Counted from the stretch's first letter, positions 42,150 through 54,180 are shown. The stretch is 64,000 bases of DNA from Phytophthora colocasiae (GCA_018806915.1 JAGKQI010000064.1:1590195-1654194), one strand, 5' to 3'. The notes: generated by a model from the letters alone, not told the origin. Made by a program: numbers and translations.

Positions 42150-44797
42150 TCAAGGAGTCCCGGAAGGTGTAGGCGGGGCCGGCGGGTTGAACTTGTTTTC
42201 GAGCCGTGGGATCTGTCGAGACGGGTGATCTGCCGGCCGATCGCGGTAATGGTTGCGCCAAAGGTCCTCTTGATCGCATTCTGCCAACGCAGAGATCAGG
42301 TCGGTGGGCTCCGGTCGGTTCAGAGTCGGCGGGGCTAGGTTGGCCATTCGGGAGACCGATCCGGGATACCAGTGTACCCGATCACGGATAGTGGGGAAGT
42401 GCAGGAAGTAGGGATCGAGCAGAAGATCGATGTCTGCCCACATCGCACGCATCATGGGCAGGAATCGCTCCAACTGTTGCCGCCAACGTTCTCCGGTGCG
42501 GCTACGCCGTTGCCGACGTTCGAGGTAATACCGATGAAGATCAGGATCAGCTTCATACATCGCCTTCGTGATCTCGAGATAATGGGTCGACTCCCAGTAG
42601 GCCTGCAGGTGATCCGACTCGTAGGCGGCGTAGGCATCCGCGATCTGCCCCAGCGGGGTTCCAGCAGGACGATGTAGACCGAGATCGAAGGTGAGGGGGG
42701 CCGGTCGGTTGCGGAGCACCTCCCAAGGTCGAGTAGCAAGTAGGGCCCGCACGTTGGGCCCAGTGATCAGGTTGGCCAACCAACCGACCCCAGCTCGGGG
42801 AGGTCGGTTAGCCGGAGATCTCGCTGGGTAGAGGAATCCGGGGGGTAGCAGCAACCTCTTGGCCAGTGTGGAGAGAATCATACCGACGATCGCCAAAGTT
42901 CCGACGAACATCGGGTCCCACGGGAAGACATCACCAGCCGCAAACTGCCGGACGTTCGCATACCCGGGAATGGACAAGCGGATCGCGAACAGAGGAGGGT
43001 GCAGCTGGGGGCGCGGCGACCCACCGGGAGAGCCGCCACCCGGGGATCGCCCACCGGGAGGGCTCCCGCCGGCCGGACTACCCCTCGGGGATCCCTGAGG
43101 AGAGGTGATCGGAGTCTGTGGGGAACTGCCCTCCGGAGGTGTCGGCTGCGCCGGAGGCGTCGGAGGAGCAGACCCCCCTTGATCACCGGATGCCGGAGGA
43201 GGAGGCGTCTGAGGAGCGGGGCTCCCTTGATCACCGGATGCCGGAGGAGGATTTCCATGCCGACGGTGCCACGACAGCGATCGGAGTATCATAGCCCGAA
43301 GAGCGTCGTCGGATCCAGCGCCAGAATCCTCTTCGTCATCGTCATGCCCCGGATCGGGTTTGCGTTTGGACCGATTGGACCGATCCGAGCTACCCTTCTT
43401 CGGGGGAGGTGCTTCCACGGTCACTTGCGAGGTGGCCTGGGTGCGATCTGCTTCCTCCGCATCCGGCCCAGTCGGGATCACGGGTTCAGGACCCAGATCG
43501 AAGGGGTCTGGGCCTTCCTCGTGCTTTTTTTCGAGCTCGGTCGCCTGGGCCTGGCCACCAGGTTGGTCTCCAGCGGGAACGTCAGGTGTAGCCGCATCGT
43601 GATCGGTCGGGGGAGGCTCCGTCCGCGAAGCCTTGTGCGGGGGCGATGTAGCGGGAGATGGGGGCGGACTGAGAGCGCGTTTGACCCCCCGTTCATCTTG
43701 AGCAGCGCGGAGCCGAGACACCATTTCGGTCAGGACGTTGGTAGTCGCCCATACGTTATCTTCCGCCTGATCGTAGTTCTCCTGCAATGCTTGAAGACTC
43801 GCTTCTAACTCCTGCACTTCGGCATGGGTACCGATCAGATCATCCTCTACAACGACAAACAGAATATGAGTGATCGTGGTCAGGTGGAGGGGGATCTAGC
43901 CTATATGCGTACCTAGACGAGTGGATCGCTGTCGCTCGGTGCCGAGATCTGTCTGTGCCCTGTCGCGATCTGCAAACGCTTGGTCTCGTTCCACGAATAG
44001 GCGATCCCGCTCCGAAGTGACTCGGTTCAGTTCGGAGTTAGCGTGGGCGAGTTGATCGGTGATCAAGTCGCGTTCGGCAACGATGTTGGTCAGGGAAGCG
44101 GTCGCTCGGGCGAAGTCCGCCAAGGCTCGATCTCGCTCAGCCAGGGCCAATCGGGTGGGAGCCCCGGTCGAAGGCGTGGGGCTGGAATCCAGTTGGAGAT
44201 GTGCAAGATCAGCTGAGATCCGGTTGTAGCTGGCCTTGGCGGTGACGGAGTCTTGCTTCGCCTCAGCCAGATCGCAAGCATGGATCCGGGCTTCCGCCTG
44301 GAGATCTTGGATCTCGTTAGTGGCTTGTTCCACCTCGTCAGTCAAACGATCCCGGTCCTCTGTAGCTCGATCTAGGTCTGCCTGGGCGGAGTTGAGACGC
44401 CGCGCGAACTCGTCGCGTTCCGATCGGAGCTGGTGAACCTGCACGCGCAATCCATCGAGATCAGAGGCTTCCTCCGCGAGATCGCTGATCTCGCGCTCCA
44501 GACGCGCGATCTCGTTCTGCTGGTCCGCCCGGAACCGCTCCATGGCGTCGACATGCGCCCGAAGTTCCATGGCTTCACGACTTAGCTGATCGCGTTCGCG
44601 CACCAGGCGATCCCGCCCTGACTGCCCGGCATCGGCCCAGCCTCATCGGATGAGAGCGGGCGCGCGTGGTCTGGAGCCGGACCCGACGAACGTCGCGAGA
44701 TGTCGGAGTGGGGAGATGGCGGACCGTCAGGAGATCTTGGGGAGTCGGGAGGTGTGGACAGATAATCGCTCCCCGGATCACTTCCTTGTTGACTCAT
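42150..44797 (-). CDS. Spliced antisense coiled-coil gene inside element 1
   Basis: This gene lies between pol and the 3' LTR on the opposite strand. Exon 1 runs 44797-43913 and exon 2 runs 43846-42150. The 66-bp GT-AG intron restores phase (RSTRL then EDDLIGTHAEVQELEASLQ), continuing a coiled coil. One apparent one-base deletion lies in 44600-44660; with it corrected the length is about 860 residues. Layout: Ser/Pro-rich head (MSQQGSDPGSDYLS), about 300 residues of heptad-like coil full of RDR and ERD, a basic Pro/Ser stretch (KRALSPPPSPATSPPHK), low-complexity Gly/Pro/Ser, a hydrophobic segment (FVGTLAIVGMILSTLAKRLL, about 42850-42915) and an acidic/aromatic end. A homologue occupies the same place in element 2. 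Function is unknown; it could be env-like, assembly-related or regulatory. Confidence 0.75.
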
Positions 44798-44910
44798 GTA
44801 GGCCGGAGAAAGTCGGATGATGGTGGTCGAGACGCTGTTGGGTAACTTGTGCCTTGGACAGAAGATTGGAGAATGAGACCTGAAGTGGACCGAGACGGAC
44901 CAACTTGCAG

Positions 44911-44922
44911 GCTGGGGGCGGA
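44911..44922 (+). other. Polypurine tract of element 1
   Basis: GCTGGGGGCGGA directly abuts the 3' LTR start TGTGGTG, where plus-strand synthesis would be primed. The same sequence, inverted, abuts the LTR of element 2 at 54088. Confidence 0.75.
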
Positions 44923-46316
44923 TGTGGTGAAGCGCGAATAAGAAATCCGAGAAAAGGCAACGTCAGGCCCAGAGAGAGTCGGATCAAGCGACAGGGGCCT
45001 CTGGCGAAGCAAGATACCGGTTGATGACCCCGGATTGCGCGAACGACGGCTGACGAATGGACCCGGATCGGTAATCGTCTTGATCTCTCCGCAAGTGGAT
45101 GATGGATGGCGTCTTGGTCGAGTGAGACTAAGCGATCAGAGGGCCCCGCTGTAAGGTCTCACGTAGTGGCTCAGCACCGGGAGAAGGAGACCAAAGCAGC
45201 GGCAGATCAGGACAGGCACGATCTGCTGTGGATCGACAACGACCTGATCGTGAGATGCCGTCAAAGAAGGGGCCGATATCCAACGATCAGTGTGAATTGC
45301 ACAAGATCAGTGACGCTACACACCGTGTTAAGCCGAAGGAGATTCGAAGAGCACCCAAGGAAGCAGTCATGCAGAGGTCATCCCAAGAGGTGATTTCTGG
45401 TTCGGACGATGGCGGCAGCATCAGTCGCGCGGGGGAGCGATGCTCAAGTGCAGGGAGATCGCGATCTTAAATATCGGTGACGCGGAGATACGAGATCAAG
45501 TGAGAAGATTGCCGATCAGGATCATTGTTCAAGCTGGCCGATCAAGGCTACGGTCAAGACTACTGTTCAGAGCAGCTGATCAAGACTGCCAATCGAGATC
45601 GAAGATCGGAGGAGCAGCTGTGTAGCCGGATGTCAGGTGATCGTAGGATAGCGGATGAGGATGGGACTAGTAGACATAGGAATGACCATAAGGAGAATCG
45701 AATTTGCTCTGGACCTCACAAGTGCCTTCATTCAAGACTGGAACCGGGAATTACTTTGGCCCACCAGCACCAAGAAGGTAAGGAGTAGAGATCTAGTATA
45801 GAGGTTAATTCTGGATAATACATTGGCCAGTTTTACCCTATCTAGTGATCTATCCTTTACGTGCGAACTACGGATCGGAAGGAATTGGCTGCTTGGCCTG
45901 ACGATCCCGTCGACTCTCAACCCATCAAGACACCCGCTATAGGAAGCGGCAAGCATCGTAAAGGAAGGGATCAGATCCCGAACATTGGACCCTTGGAAGA
46001 CCTGGATCGAAGCCCAGGCGACCGGATCGAGGCTCGAGAACTCGCCCACGACCCGGATCAACCCCTCCGAGGTAGAGTGAAGTATTCCCACGCTATCTCA
46101 CACCCCTGCGTCACCCAAGACATTCTTCTCGTCCCAAGACATCTTCAGAAGTCACCTGGAAGAGCGTAACCCGCCTACCGACGGGTACACAAGGTGAACA
46201 CTACACGCAGCAAGATCACGGATCATCGGGGGACCCCCTCCGTTAGTCGGTGTCTGGGCGCAAGTGGCGATCGCGATCGGCCTCAACCAGATTTTGGCCA
46301 GATCCGCTCCACCACA
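44923..46316 (+). repeat. 3' LTR of element 1
   Basis: A 1394-bp LTR, same ends as the 5' copy. It differs by roughly ten substitutions seen by eye and lacks about 75 bp of the GATC-rich array. It probably also carries the promoter for the reverse-strand gene, whose ATG is only about 125 bp away. Confidence 0.93.
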
Positions 46317-46320
46317 CTAC

Positions 46321-46552
46321 TGATAAGAAGAAGGGCGCAAGCAACAAGAAGCAGCAGCAACGTGTCTTACAAGACGAAAGAGGACTGCCTCATGGTGAAG
46401 GTGGTGCTCGGTGACAACGGGAAAGAGGAGGATCAAAACTGAGAGGTGGGTTGCCATTACGGACCGCGTGAAAGATGTCCTGGGCAAGGATGTAGAGCCC
46501 GAAAGTCGGTACGTCGAACTTCAGCTAAAGAAGCACTTCATAGCCTCTATCC
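46321..46552 (+). pseudogene. 3' part of the interrupted ORF
   Basis: This continues the frame broken at 32401. The coherent protein sequence switches frame twice (near 46360 and 46440) and ends in LKKHFIASIRSKK with a stop at about 46565. See the entry at 32178 for interpretation. Confidence 0.4.
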
Positions 46553-47100
46553 GCAGCAAAAAATGAGTTGTAACTCGTCTTGAGCAGCGTAACTCGTCTT
46601 GAGTAGCGTACAAATGCATTTTCTTTTCACGCGTTCTGATGTGTGCCCTGATTTCTAATTCCATTAAATTTACTCCGACTACTACAGTTCATCTTCGTGC
46701 GCTTAGAACACCGCCTTGGAACAACTCCGACTTATTCCAGTTCCAGGACCAGCTCCGAAAACTAAAGTTCTCTATTATGGAGCCGTAACGGACAGCTCGT
46801 AGTTGCCGGCTCCCTTTCAAAAGACGCCGTACTTTAGAGGGTCGCCCAGTTCCATAATCATTTGATTTCATTGGCTGGCCAAACGACTAATCCATAGGGT
46901 CGCGACCTTCTAAATCGTCGCTTTGCCTGTCAGCATTGATTCGGTACACTGCTTCAACAGTGAGACCAGCGGGAGCTTTGTTCATTTCCTTTTATCCCTG
47001 CAACCCTCGCTACAACATCGAACTACGAACTTCTTTCAACAATGCTTCCTAACCACCAAGCATTGAGGCGGCCATCGACAGTTTTCAACCCCCTAGTGGA
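46553..47100. other. No supported gene
   Basis: AT-richer sequence between the interrupted ORF and the hAT transposase remnant, probably including the 5' end of the hAT element. I could not identify terminal inverted repeats. Confidence 0.35.
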
Positions 47101-49343
47101 TACGTAGTGGTGCCGCCTCGACGGAACGAGAACTCGTTGATATTCGAGTTTGGCGTCCGAATTTCGGAAGCCCCTACTCCCCCTGCTACTTCAATTGCTC
47201 CGGGAGCACCATATGTGTGGATGTGCTTAGCTGCGGATGCTTGAAGAGGGAAAAAAGATGTTTTTCTATCCGCTATCTGCTGGTAAAACTTCCAAGGCGA
47301 CAAAACATCTACGCGAGGTCCACGGTATTGTTTCCAAAAAAGCTCAAGTAGAGGACGAGAAGAAGCGCTCCAGAGATGAGGAGCTTGACCGCGTTCGTAT
47401 GTCACAGCTCTTTCGCACGGACCCTGGGCGTATGTACACGTTGCTGGAGACTTTACGCATCGTGAATAACAACCTCCCGTTCCGGTTGGCGGAATACGAA
47501 GAGTCTATATCAATTAGAGAATTGGTAATAAAGGACTGCATCTACGCTTCGGTCAACGCCAAGGTGGTAGCCCATGCTATCGTGGAGTTATATTCAGCAT
47601 CCAAGAAATGTATTGTCGCTTTATTAGCCAAGAATCGCATTGGTACTGCCGCTTCGTTTACCGTTGTACTCGATTTTTGGAGTCCGAAAGCCAAAACAGC
47701 CAAGTTCCTCGGTCTTCGTCTGTACTTCATCGATGAAAGCTATACTCTCCGCTCTATCCTGCTTGGTGTTCGGCACTTCAATCCAAGATACAGCGAACGT
47801 GCAGGCGGCATCCGTGGACCATTCATGCGTTGGGTTTATGAGCTTTTAACCGACTTCGGCTTGAGCACATCCGACTTATTTGGCTCAACGATGGCCCAGA
47901 ATGGGATGCAGTTGAATTGGGAGTGGTGTATTCCCCACCTTACCAATGCAGCTACTAAGCGCGCATGTGGAATGGTCGGAACCTCAAGCTCGTCTAAAAA
48001 TCCGCCGTTAACAGACGTATTGGGTCGTGTCGTCAAGACAATTTACCAGACCAAGCACGTTGAGGTAATGGGTTCGCTGTTTACAGAGTTGTGGCAAATG
48101 GGAAGCGACGACTTTAAGCGCTGTCCACAACAACTCCTGGAGTATAAAGCTCACCGCTTTCTTGGACTTACTCGAGTCATCCGACGGATTTTGTGTCTCT
48201 AGTTGCGTGGTATGGAGAACGACTACCAAGGCTCAGCGTGAAGGCAAGGAACCTCCATCACCTTTTCCGCTCAGTAATGAACGCGACAGCCTCATGCAAT
48301 TACTCTCAATGCTAGAGCCAATAACAGTTCTCAATCGCAGAGCCCAAGGCGAAACAGCAAACCAAGTGGAGGTCCTTTTGACAATGTTTAAACTTCGGCT
48401 GACGACGTTAAATCTGACGAGTGCATTGCGAGACTACCGTTCGAGACCAGACAACAACATGTACTTCCGACCCGATCAGTTGACACCCGTTATGGCTAAT
48501 ACCCGTTCGCTTTTGAACGATGCATTCCAGCGAAACTTCTTTTCCCGCTACACCGACAGAAAAATGTTAAAGTGCTCGTTCATCTCCGAGATTCAGCTGT
48601 TCCTGCATCCAAACTTTAAGCAGTTTGACGTTCGCAAGGACGTGATTCTCCTGTGTAGCACACAGCAAGGAGCCCCAAAGCCCACTGCAGAGCGCAACGT
48701 CGTAAAGGTGATAGATGCCGTGTATGACAAACTACGTGCTTTGATGAAGACGGTTGTCGTTAACGAAGTGGATTGTATGCCGAACATTTTCCCTGCCCCT
48801 CCCCCGGTAGTGTTTTCCGAAGACCTGGTGGAGTTATTTTCGGGTGCCACAAGTGAGCCGATCGCATCTGAACACCAGCAAGATATTAACGAGAGCAGAG
48901 TCGAAGAGGAACTGCAGCGTTGGCTGGTAACTCCTACCACATTGCGCAGGACCGATGAAGGAAAACCGGAATCTGTGCTTTCCTTTTTGAAGCGTCAACA
49001 AGAGAGCGGTACATTCAGGCTTCTACCTCTAGCTGCACGAATTATCTACGCGATGCCAGTCTCTTCAGCTCAAATTGAGCGCGATTTTGGTGTTGCGGGA
49101 CGAATGGTGACGCCTCAGAGGTCTTCGATTGCTCCTCACAACATTGACATGTCTATCTTCCTCAGTTGCAATCGAGAGTATGTCGATTTGACCCAGTGCG
49201 TAAAGATCAGCACTGCTGATGCACGTTCACACATCCCAGGCCACGTAATGATCACAATGGATCCCGATGACAATGTGGATTACGAAGAGATGGTGAATGA
49301 CTATTTTTCAGGTGACAGTGCAAACGAAGACGATGATAGCTAG
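47101..49343 (+). pseudogene. hAT-family transposase, frameshifted
   Basis: hAT transposases cut and paste DNA transposons. An N-terminal BED-like finger spans a frameshift near 47235 (VWMCLAAD, then GKKMFFYPLSAG and HLREVHG). The core has FTVVLDFWSPKAKTAKFLGL and CIPHLTNAATKRACGM, and the frame shifts again near 48190. The rest reads LLSMLEPITVLNRRAQGETA and ends with the hAT dimerisation block (ARIIYAMPVSSAQIERDFGV, then NIDMSIFLSCN). An acidic tail follows. At least two internal frameshifts make it non-functional as read. It is an old insertion beside the retroelement. Confidence 0.82.
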
Positions 49344-49999
49344 AGTGGGGCGCATTCATCAGCAGCTTTTCATATTTGAGAAACAATGCATTACCTTTGA
49401 TTCAATTGTATTTACTTAGTGCGTGATGCACGCCTGTTCCTTCTACATGTAATTGCTGGGGATGTACGCCTTCTCCAGCGAAACTGGACTTGGAGCAAAT
49501 TGTGAATGACAATTTCCGGTGGAGTAGTAACAGTTCCTCCTGGGCGACGTAGTCATGCTGCAGGAAACAAAAAGACTCTATGCATTCCATAAGCTCTTCG
49601 TCACCTTCATATTACTCGTTTAGGTCTCCCGTACAGCTACAGAATCTGTAGCTGTGCGAAGAAGAAAGCCTTTTGCTTTGAATCATAAGATTCCCAATTC
49701 ATTAATCATTATCTAATTGGTTTGTTTACTTAATTATTACTGACAAAGGATGCTACTTGATGAACTAAAATGAATCGTACATTTGAAGACCAGGATGTCA
49801 GCTATGCTATGCATGTTGAAACTCTGTCATCGGCTTCTTATTGATGAAGAAGAAGCAAAAGAAAAAGTGGATCGCGCGGCAGACTGTTTTCCCGTCTAAA
49901 CAAAAATATAATAAATAATCAGATTTTACCGAAATACTAGTAGTTCTTCCCAAATCCTAGAAATTTTATAAGCGAGGGATAAACGAACGCCTGCAGGAC
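49344..49999. other. AT-rich stretch without a gene
   Basis: No coding sequence is seen. A 9-bp-arm inverted repeat (ACAGCTACA and TGTAGCTGT) lies near 49632-49655 and could be a transposon remnant. Confidence 0.35.
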
Positions 50000-50496
50000 A
50001 TGTTCATGCGGATCACCCACCGAGTTGGACGCAAAAGAATTTCATTCAAGTCACTGTCCCTCCGGGTTCTCTAGGTCTACATCTCTCTATGGAGATAGGG
50101 CAGCACGCTGTGGTGAAGGGGTTCGCTGAGGACAGTAGCACAGGGACTTTGATCGCCTCCAAAGGAGTTCGTGCAGGTCACACTGTCACAGCCATCAACG
50201 GAGTGGGCGTGAGCTCACTGGAGCGTGATGCAGTATGCAGCGTGCTGGAAAATCTGCTGGGCCGCGAAAAAGAGATTACTTTCGCTGAGGGTTTCCGGGA
50301 AACGCTAGGTGTTGACACAACGAAGGTGGCAGACATCGAGCAGCCGCGGTTCTTAGTGTGTGCGTGCGGCTGGAAGATCCACGTCGTGCTGGCTACAGTT
50401 GGGAAACGAGCTGCTGCTGCTTTGCATGCTCTGCAAGTGCTTGGCGCGTATGTATGGCAGCTCGAGGGTGTATTTCATCGGTTGGTACGAATCTAA
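50000..50496 (+). pseudogene. PDZ-domain fragment
   Basis: A single frame without an upstream ATG reads VTVPPGSLGLHL, VVKGFAEDSSTGTLIASKGV, RAGHTVTAINGVGVSSLERD and VLENLLGREKEITFA. The GLGL-like loop, strand order and INGVGV turn fit one PDZ domain. The first Met in the frame (50089) would cut off the carboxylate-binding loop, so the fragment most likely lost its start. It sits among transposon debris and was probably moved there or left behind. The last 40 residues do not look PDZ-related. Confidence 0.45.
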
Positions 50497-50908
50497 GCCC
50501 CCCCCCCTGAATTTCACGCCGGAAAGCGTCGTCTTAGACGAAAGAACTCTGTACTTAGTAGCTGAAGTTCGAGCTCTACTGTTTCTCAAACGCATGCGAG
50601 CAAGATGCAGGATTGCAGTGGAGCCTACCACCAGCAGCCAATCGTGAAAGAAATAAAAGAAATTCTGTTGTATTATGCTCGATAAAATTGTATGTATTCC
50701 GTCCGTCGAGATAGTAATCGCAGCCATTTGCTCGTGGGAGACCATTACCACTCTTTGTTGGCTGAACCCCAACGTGCGGCTTTTGCTTTCCGTTTTTCTC
50801 TGAGTTTCAATGCCATAACAACGCATTCCTTAGTCGAAGATCCTTTTTTCTTCGGCAAAGAACTCGTGGACTTTGAATTAGAGGACCGACGAAGAGTCTT
50901 TGCTCGGC

Positions 50909-52161
50909 TCAAAGCACGAGCCATAACCTTCTGTTGTTCTGAAATGACAACTTGGTGGTACCGCTGCGGAGGTGTACGGATTTCAGTAGTACTGTTTTGA
51001 ACTTGATTTGACGCTGGAACAACGACAGCTGTAAATTTGCCAATAGCATTCGGTACGTCGAGGATCGATAGCTTTCATCATCGTCACTGAGAAACACATC
51101 CTCCGTCAGATTTACAGGAGGGCTTGATGTGGGTTGTTCAGTCACTCGTGACACGATTGAAGAAGCTACATCTGACGAGGTAATTCCAAGCGTTGCGGCA
51201 TCTTGAAGCTGTCTCGTCACCAATCCGTCAACAAGAGTCTTTGCACTATTCTGGGACCTTCGTACAGCCCGCTCTTCGCTGTCTGCTATTGCTTGAAGTA
51301 GCTTTTGCTCCAACTCATTTAATCCATGGTTCTCATGCGCGAGATGGCGGCGGACGGCTGCACGTGCCCTTTTCTCGGATAACTTTGCTGAATTCTCCAT
51401 GTGTGTCGTTACTCGACTTTCAAGAGCAGCGATATGATCCTAGTATTTGAGCTGTCTGGCGCACTTCTGCTCCGATAGCAACTTTGGTCTATGCGGCATG
51501 ATGCTTGAAGTTTACGCCCAACAGCTTCTTTGTTCGTTGTTCAGAGCTGGATATTGCCGCCGTTTGAGCCTGTTGTAAAGCTGCTGTCAGCCTCGTTTCC
51601 ATCGCCTTCTGCGCTGTTAACTGCTGCTCTGAAGCAGTCCCAAACTGGGTCAAAGCTGCCTCTACAGTAGTTACTCGTGCCGTCAATGATTGATTCGCTT
51701 GCATTTGTTCCTCAGACGCAAGCTGAATGTGAGCAACTGATTCAGATACCGCATTGAGCTTGTGGGCCAAGGATATTTGCTCTCGGGATTGGTGTTCAGA
51801 TGAAGCTTGTATTTGTGTTAGTGCGTGGCCAATGTCAGTAATCTTTGACTCCACGCCCAACTGTAGTCTGGCTTGAAGCTGGGAAGTAGCCTCATCTCGA
51901 GTTGCTGTCTCGTTGCGTGTCTCCTCCATCGCCGCCCGGATTCTAGCGGTAATATGATGGTCAATTTGAGTGGGATTTACCTGGTTTTGCTGTATGAAGT
52001 GTGAGTTCAAGGCTTCTTGCGTTTGCTTCAGCTCTGGCTTGCTCAACTCGTGCCTCAACATATTGCTGTTGTTGGAACATTTGATGGCTCTGCCGATACT
52101 GTAGATGATATTGAGCATCCGCAAGTGTTGTGGCTTGTGCGGACACATGCGTAATCGCCAT
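50909..52161 (-). pseudogene. Coiled-coil ORF remnants
   Basis: Three frames on the minus strand together look like one decayed coiled-coil protein. It begins MAITHVSAQATTLADAQYH (52161). After a frameshift near 51970 it continues with ITDIGHALTQIQ, QLASEEQMQANQSL and EAALTQFGTASEQQ, then in another frame from 51400 with KLSEKRARAAVRRHL and a Ser-rich acidic end. No membrane segment or catalytic motif is visible. It may be an accessory protein of a mobile element. Assignment is weak. Confidence 0.35.
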
Positions 52162-52812
52162 GCCGAGCGTATGGGGTGAATATGACTTTGAACATCAATC
52201 CATTTGAAAATGGTTCTAGAGCGACTATCTCCGTCGATCCTTCGATGTACCCGCATACAGAGACTCCACTTCGACGATTGGCTCCATGCGATCTTTATGA
52301 AGCGTAATTTGTAGTGAGACCTGTAAAACTGAGCCTCAATTCTACTGGCGATAATGCTAACCAATGGTCGTGCGAGTGGGAGCTGCTCGAAACCACCGCC
52401 TCGGCTAGGTGCGGTTCCAGGGAGTTTTATGGAACCACTAACTGCCGTGGAACCAGGTTCCCCCTCTTAGTTCGTCTCCCTTTTTTCGGGGGAGACCGTC
52501 TCTGGTTCGTCTCGTCCGAGGGGTGGATAATTGTAAGAGACACTTCCAAACAGGAGCCTCTAATAATTAATGGCGGCTGCATGGATGATGTTGCCGACAA
52601 ATTTATACTGGTTTGAATATTGTCCAAACACAATTAGGGTAGGGTAATATGTTAATGTAGGCAACGAGGGGGAATATGTTTTGGGTCTATACGATCCACC
52701 TGTACAGTTCATATCACTCGAATATTTTCCTTTCTGCCAACAGAAGACTAAGAAACAGTATAAGCCTCCCAGACCACACACCAGTCAATTGCCAGCACGC
52801 TCTACAGACGGC
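52162..52812. other. No supported gene
   Basis: Short repeated GGAACC-type motifs with inverted symmetry occur at about 52410-52460, otherwise AT-rich sequence. Nothing is recognised. Confidence 0.35.
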
Positions 52813-54087
52813 TGTGGCGAAGCGGATCTGCCAAAATCTCGTTGAGGCCGATCGCGATCGCCTCTTGCGCCCAGACACCGACTAACGGAGGGGGTCCCCC
52901 GATGATCCGTGATCTTGCTGCGTGTAGTGTTCACCTTGTGTACCCGTCGGTAGGCGGGTTACGCTCTTCCAGGTGACTTCTGAAGATGTCTTGGGACGAG
53001 AAGAATGTCTTGGGTGACGCAGGGGTGTGAGATAGCGTGGGAGTACTTCACTCTACCTCGGAGGGGTTGATCCGGGTCACATGCGAGTTCTCGGTCTTGA
53101 TCCGGTCGCCTGGTCTTCGATCCAGGACTTCCAAAGGTCCAATGTTGGGGATCTGATCCCTTCCTTTACGATGCTTGCCGCTTCCTATAGCGGGGGTCTT
53201 GATGGGTTGAGAGTCAACGGGATCGTCCAGCCAAGCAGCCAATTCCTTCCGATCCGTAATAAGCATTTGAAGGATAGATCACTAGATAGGATAAAACTGG
53301 CCAATATATTACCCAGTTATAACCTCTATGCTAGCTATCTTCTCCTTACCTTCTTGATGCTGGTGGGCCAATGTAGTTCCCTATTCCGGGCTTGAGTGAA
53401 GGCACTTGTGAGGTCCAGAGCAAATTCGATTCTGTTTATGGTTATTCCTATGCCTACTAGTCCCATCCTGATTTACCATCCTACGATCACACGACAGTGG
53501 CTACATAGGTGATCCCTAGCTTGGTTCCCCTAACCCTGATCGGGAGCTGATCTCGCGCTTAACCGGGATGTGATCTCGCACTTCACTGGGAGGTGATCGT
53601 TGCGTGATCCCACTTGGTCATCGCCTGAGGAACCCGGATCAAGCCGGTAGAAGTGTCCACGCCAAGTCTGGGGCTGAGCTCGATCCGATGTTGATCTCGT
53701 ACTTAAACGGGAGAGGATCACAACGTGATCCTGCTTTGTCGCCGCCCCGAGAATCGGGATCAGGTTATTAGAAGGTTCCGGGGCGCCGGGGTGAGCCGTG
53801 AGCCAAGATCGTGCCCACTTAGGACCCGCCATCGCCGATCGCGCGAGAACACCCTTGATCTCCTTACTCTTCCACCCGGTAGAACTCCGATCGCCAACGA
53901 ACACCGCTCCACGTCCCTCGCTTCCGCAGGTGTCTCCGTTGCCTGTTCCCGGGCGGGACCCATCATACCTTCGTCTGATTCGACTCAGATCTGGGTATCA
54001 CAAATCCCCCTGTCGCTTGTTCCGGCTCTCTTCAGCTTCGTGGCTGGCACTGCCTTTCCGGGAAATATTCTCGTTCGCTCTACCACA
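52813..54087 (-). repeat. LTR of element 2
   Basis: About 1275 bp. The left 700 bp align well, inverted, with the element 1 LTR end (GTTGAGGCCGATCGCGATCG onward). The right part is diverged but ends in TACCACA next to the same polypurine tract, and is again rich in GATC. Confidence 0.82.
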
Positions 54088-54180
54088 TCCGCCCCCAGCA
54101 CGTAAGTTGGGCTGACGCAGCTCACTTCGCGCTCATTTCCATACTCGTACAAGTCGTTCAAGCACCGTCACCCCTCCACA

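Larger units (their letters stand above)
32402..46316 (+). mobile_element. Ty3/gypsy LTR retrotransposon, GATC-rich family, element 1
   Basis: This is a 13.9-kb element with LTRs starting TGTGGTG and ending CACCACA, flanked by a 4-bp duplication CTAC (32398-32401 and 46317-46320). The order is 5' LTR, tRNA-like primer site, gag, -1 frameshift signal, protease, reverse transcriptase, RNase H, a second RNase H, integrase and chromodomain, then a reverse-strand spliced gene, polypurine tract and 3' LTR. Pol has two frameshifts (near 38220 and 40981), so this copy is probably not autonomous unless they are sequence errors. The LTRs differ at roughly ten positions plus one 75-bp deletion, so the insertion is young. 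GATC is several-fold over-represented throughout. Confidence 0.95.

Noticed and set aside
42999..43808. 269-codon plus-strand frame in element 1 downstream of pol
   Set aside because: It is the reverse of the Gly/Pro-rich part of the antisense gene. The minus-strand reading has the intron, coil and a homologue; this one has only Arg/Pro/Gly runs.
51930..51975. A 38-bp intron in the minus-strand coiled-coil ORF
   Set aside because: GT and AG exist but the length is well below the 60-100 bp introns of the other genes here; decay by frameshift is simpler.
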